Shown: piece after piece, positions 62,222 through 64,000 of the stretch | How positions within the stretch are numbered: the stretch's first letter is position 1 | Layout: each line of letters starts with the position of its first letter | DNA from: CATQHL01 sp965242895 | Lineage (GTDB): Bacteria; Actinomycetota; Acidimicrobiia; Acidimicrobiales; CATQHL01 | Length of the DNA stretch: 64,000 nt | Assembly (NCBI GenBank): GCA_965242895.1 | Contig: OZ251507.1 | Coordinates: 806,001 to 870,000 of the forward strand | Direction of reading: 5' to 3' | Notes under the pieces: model-generated | What the model was told of the DNA's origin: nothing | Seen by the model: only the letters and a program-made list of their open reading frames with translations | Databases searched by the model: none | Translations under genes and position numbers: made by a program

Positions 62222-62510
62222 GAACCTGCAAACTAGTCAAGTTCGCTTATGCACCCGGGCAAATGAGTCCATCTGAACAACATTTGCCTCTGCAAACCTG
62301 CCCGCCCTCCCATGCGTTCCCGCACTAGATTAGACAAATGAGCATTCCCTCAGCCAGCCACCTCCCAGAAGCCATCCCCCAGCCGCCGCCAGCGGGCGCC
62401 GCCAGCCCGCTACGGACGCAACTTGAAAGACCTTGCGCTTCCTGACGTGCGCGAGGTCATTCGCCCCGCCACCCGATCCGGTGACGGTTTTGACATGCTA
62501 GGGTGACACC
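62222..62510. other. Intergenic stretch between divergent genes
   Basis: 289 bases between the RelE-UvrD gene (minus) and the fibronectin-type gene (plus). TTGACA at 62490-62495 is the only promoter-like element noticed, and it is very near the ATG at 62511, so its use is doubtful. No gene is supported. Confidence 0.4.
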
Positions 62511-64000
62511 ATGCATAATTCACTGCGAAAACGCCTCGAGGGTTTCTGGCGATTTCCGGTGAGCGTGATGCGCGGTTTTTCTCTTACCGGCGTGCTGGGC
62601 GGAGGCTCCGGCGAGCCTCCCGGTGCTAAGTTGCGTTCTTATGATGAAGATTTTTGGGATGAGGATTTTGATTGTTTCGGACACCCTGCCGTCCAGGAAG
62701 GTCGCTGCTCCGACGGTTCAACATCCTACGCTCCGGGCGGCGCCCCAGACGCCGACGCTTCCACTCAACACACCGCAACAGTCACCGGCCTTTGCGCGGG
62801 AGTGTCGCATTCTTTCACCGTGAAAGCCGTCGTAAACTCCAGCTACGAGAGTCCCGCTTCCGCTCCGGCCGCAGCGGTTCCCCGTATGGTGGCGACCCCC
62901 CTCAACCTTCGCAAAAGTGACGCCACCGCTAACAGCGTGAGCATTACCTGGGACCGGGTGGAATGGGAATCGGCGGGATCCCTCTCATATGAGGTGCGCC
63001 GCGACGGCGGGTCCCCTGTCTCGAAATCGGGTAGCACACTTTCACACACGTTCACCGAACTGACCGCCGACACTAATTACAAATTCGAAGCGAGAGCGGT
63101 TGTCACAAGAAACGACAAGACTAACGCATATTCCGACTGGGCAGAGATTTCGCTGAGCACTCTGCCTTCGCCCCCTGCGACGCCTACACGCTTGCGCGTC
63201 ACTGCCACAGGCACTGCTAACGTGACGCTGGAGTGGAATTACGCCTCTCGTGCTACTAGCTACGAAGTCCGTTACAAGCCTGTCGGTACCACAACCTATT
63301 CAAGCGCTACTAGCATTAGAACCACTAGCAACATTTCCGGCTTAGATTCCTGGGTTCTGTACGAATTCCAGGTTCGGGCTGTAAACACCGGCGGAGAATC
63401 CGCCTGGTCGACCAAAACAACCAAGCGTACCTCCGAGCGTGTTACCGGCAGAATGCAGGTGCTGAAGTTCAGCCACTTCACCACAGATCACGATCTCCTC
63501 TTCGCTTTCCTCACCGAAGAAAGAGTGAGAATATACGCGGGAACCAGCAAGAAATTCAAAGATCTCACCCCCTCCTGGACAACGATCGGTGAGATTGTCC
63601 GCACGACTACCACACCTTCGCAGAGACTGGGCCAAATTGAGGCGCGTAAGTTTTCAGGACGCTCCAGCATCAAGGTGGATATATGTTTCCTACCTTCCGG
63701 GTCGAAAAAACGCATATGCCCTGAAAGACGCTTTCTGCATTACTCAATTGTGGCACTCAACAAGTGGTATAATAGCAGCGAACTCAGTTTTATCGTGGAC
63801 TCCTCAGCGACAGTCGCCAGCGGCGTCAGCGGTTCATCAGACGACTCCAGCCAAGACCCCCTAGCCGAGGCACTGCCACCCGGAGTCGACCTGGGCCCGT
63901 TCGACCTGGCGGAAGGCAGGCTTGAGCAGTCTCAAGAAGCAGGAGCGCTGGCCTCAGTGCAGGGACTCGATGGAGAACTCCCAGAGGATCTCGAGGGGGA
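62511..64000 (+). CDS. Fibronectin type III repeat protein, 3' end cut by window edge
   Basis: Open from ATG 62511 to the last base, at least 496 codons. At least two and probably three fibronectin type III domains are visible: SVSITWDRVEWES with TELTADTNYKFEARAV; NVTLEWNYASRATSYEVRY with LDSWVLYEFQVRAVN; and an earlier TATVTGLCAGVSHSFTVKAV. After residue 310 the sequence is beta-rich and unrecognised, then acidic and Ser/Gly-rich. No standard signal peptide is seen, although the start is somewhat hydrophobic (FPVSVMRGFSLTGVLGGG). It is likely a surface or secreted adhesion-type protein; the missing C-terminus may hold the anchor. Confidence 0.8.
   Translation, partial: MHNSLRKRLEGFWRFPVSVMRGFSLTGVLGGGSGEPPGAKLRSYDEDFWDEDFDCFGHPAVQEGRCSDGSTSYAPGGAPDADASTQHTATVTGLCAGVSHSFTVKAVVNSSYESPASAPAAAVPRMVATPLNLRKSDATANSVSITWDRVEWESAGSLSYEVRRDGGSPVSKSGSTLSHTFTELTADTNYKFEARAVVTRNDKTNAYSDWAEISLSTLPSPPATPTRLRVTATGTANVTLEWNYASRATSYEVRYKPVGTTTYSSATSIRTTSNISGLDSWVLYEFQVRAVNTGGESAWSTKTTKRTSERVTGRMQVLKFSHFTTDHDLLFAFLTEERVRIYAGTSKKFKDLTPSWTTIGEIVRTTTTPSQRLGQIEARKFSGRSSIKVDICFLPSGSKKRICPERRFLHYSIVALNKWYNSSELSFIVDSSATVASGVSGSSDDSSQDPLAEALPPGVDLGPFDLAEGRLEQSQEAGALASVQGLDGELPEDLEG

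Overview
The window looks like a chromosome segment of a high-GC actinobacterium, possibly an environmental or host-associated acidimicrobiial lineage. Pointers are GC-rich genes with many GTG/TTG starts and ATGA-type overlaps, several probable leaderless starts, a luciferase-like (probably F420-dependent) oxidoreductase, an IpdAB-like CoA-transferase pair next to a 17-beta-HSD10-like dehydrogenase, and a fused branched-chain-amino-acid-type ABC transporter. The taxonomic placement is inference.

The left part (1-29.5 kb) is a defence island. It starts with a DNA methyltransferase cut by the window edge and the ruined gene of its TdeIII-like endonuclease. A second, apparently intact HNH-endonuclease/methyltransferase pair follows, then two ThsB-like TIR proteins, one of them preceded by a frameshifted membrane-protein gene. 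A small leaderless membrane-protein locus, an orphan gamma-type N6-adenine methyltransferase and a VapBC pair come next.

The core of the island is a complete single-stranded phosphorothioation set: sspA (8755), sspB (DUF4007, 10093), sspC (11190) and sspD (14773). It runs by overlapping starts into eight AT-richer genes (15621-26861): a winged-HTH protein, a PLD-SF2 helicase, a small protein, a DndD-like SMC ATPase, a small protein that appears to start at ATT, a second SF2 helicase, a GHKL ATPase and a PLD nuclease. SspE is not in the window, so these eight genes are the likely restriction side. A second DUF4007 gene follows (27070), fused in frame to an SspC-like core that lacks its P-loop domain. 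sspC carries a run of 14 C, a candidate phase-variation switch.

The right part (29.5-64 kb) is mainly GC-rich metabolic and transport DNA. It holds a cytochrome c-PQQ propeller lipoprotein, an SDR and a CoA-transferase pair, an OLD/PARIS-like ATPase-Toprim protein, and a WTDGLPV-motif protein followed by a UGSC-type selenoprotein gene read through an in-frame TGA (38553-38555). Then come an LLM oxidoreductase, a VOC protein, a phosphotransferase, a LivH-LivM-LivG fusion, an MFS-LivF fusion with its binding protein, an Old-Yellow-Enzyme-type reductase, a flavin reductase, an RCC1-repeat lipoprotein, two amidohydrolases (the second apparently without key metal ligands), a CrtI-like oxidoreductase and a RelE-UvrD fusion. 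A fibronectin-III protein runs off the right edge.

A recurrent trait is in-frame short tandem duplication inside coding sequences (VapC tail, SspB-SspC fusion, RCC1 protein, second amidohydrolase, UvrD protein, selenoprotein N-terminus). All functions are read from sequence by eye; no database search was run.
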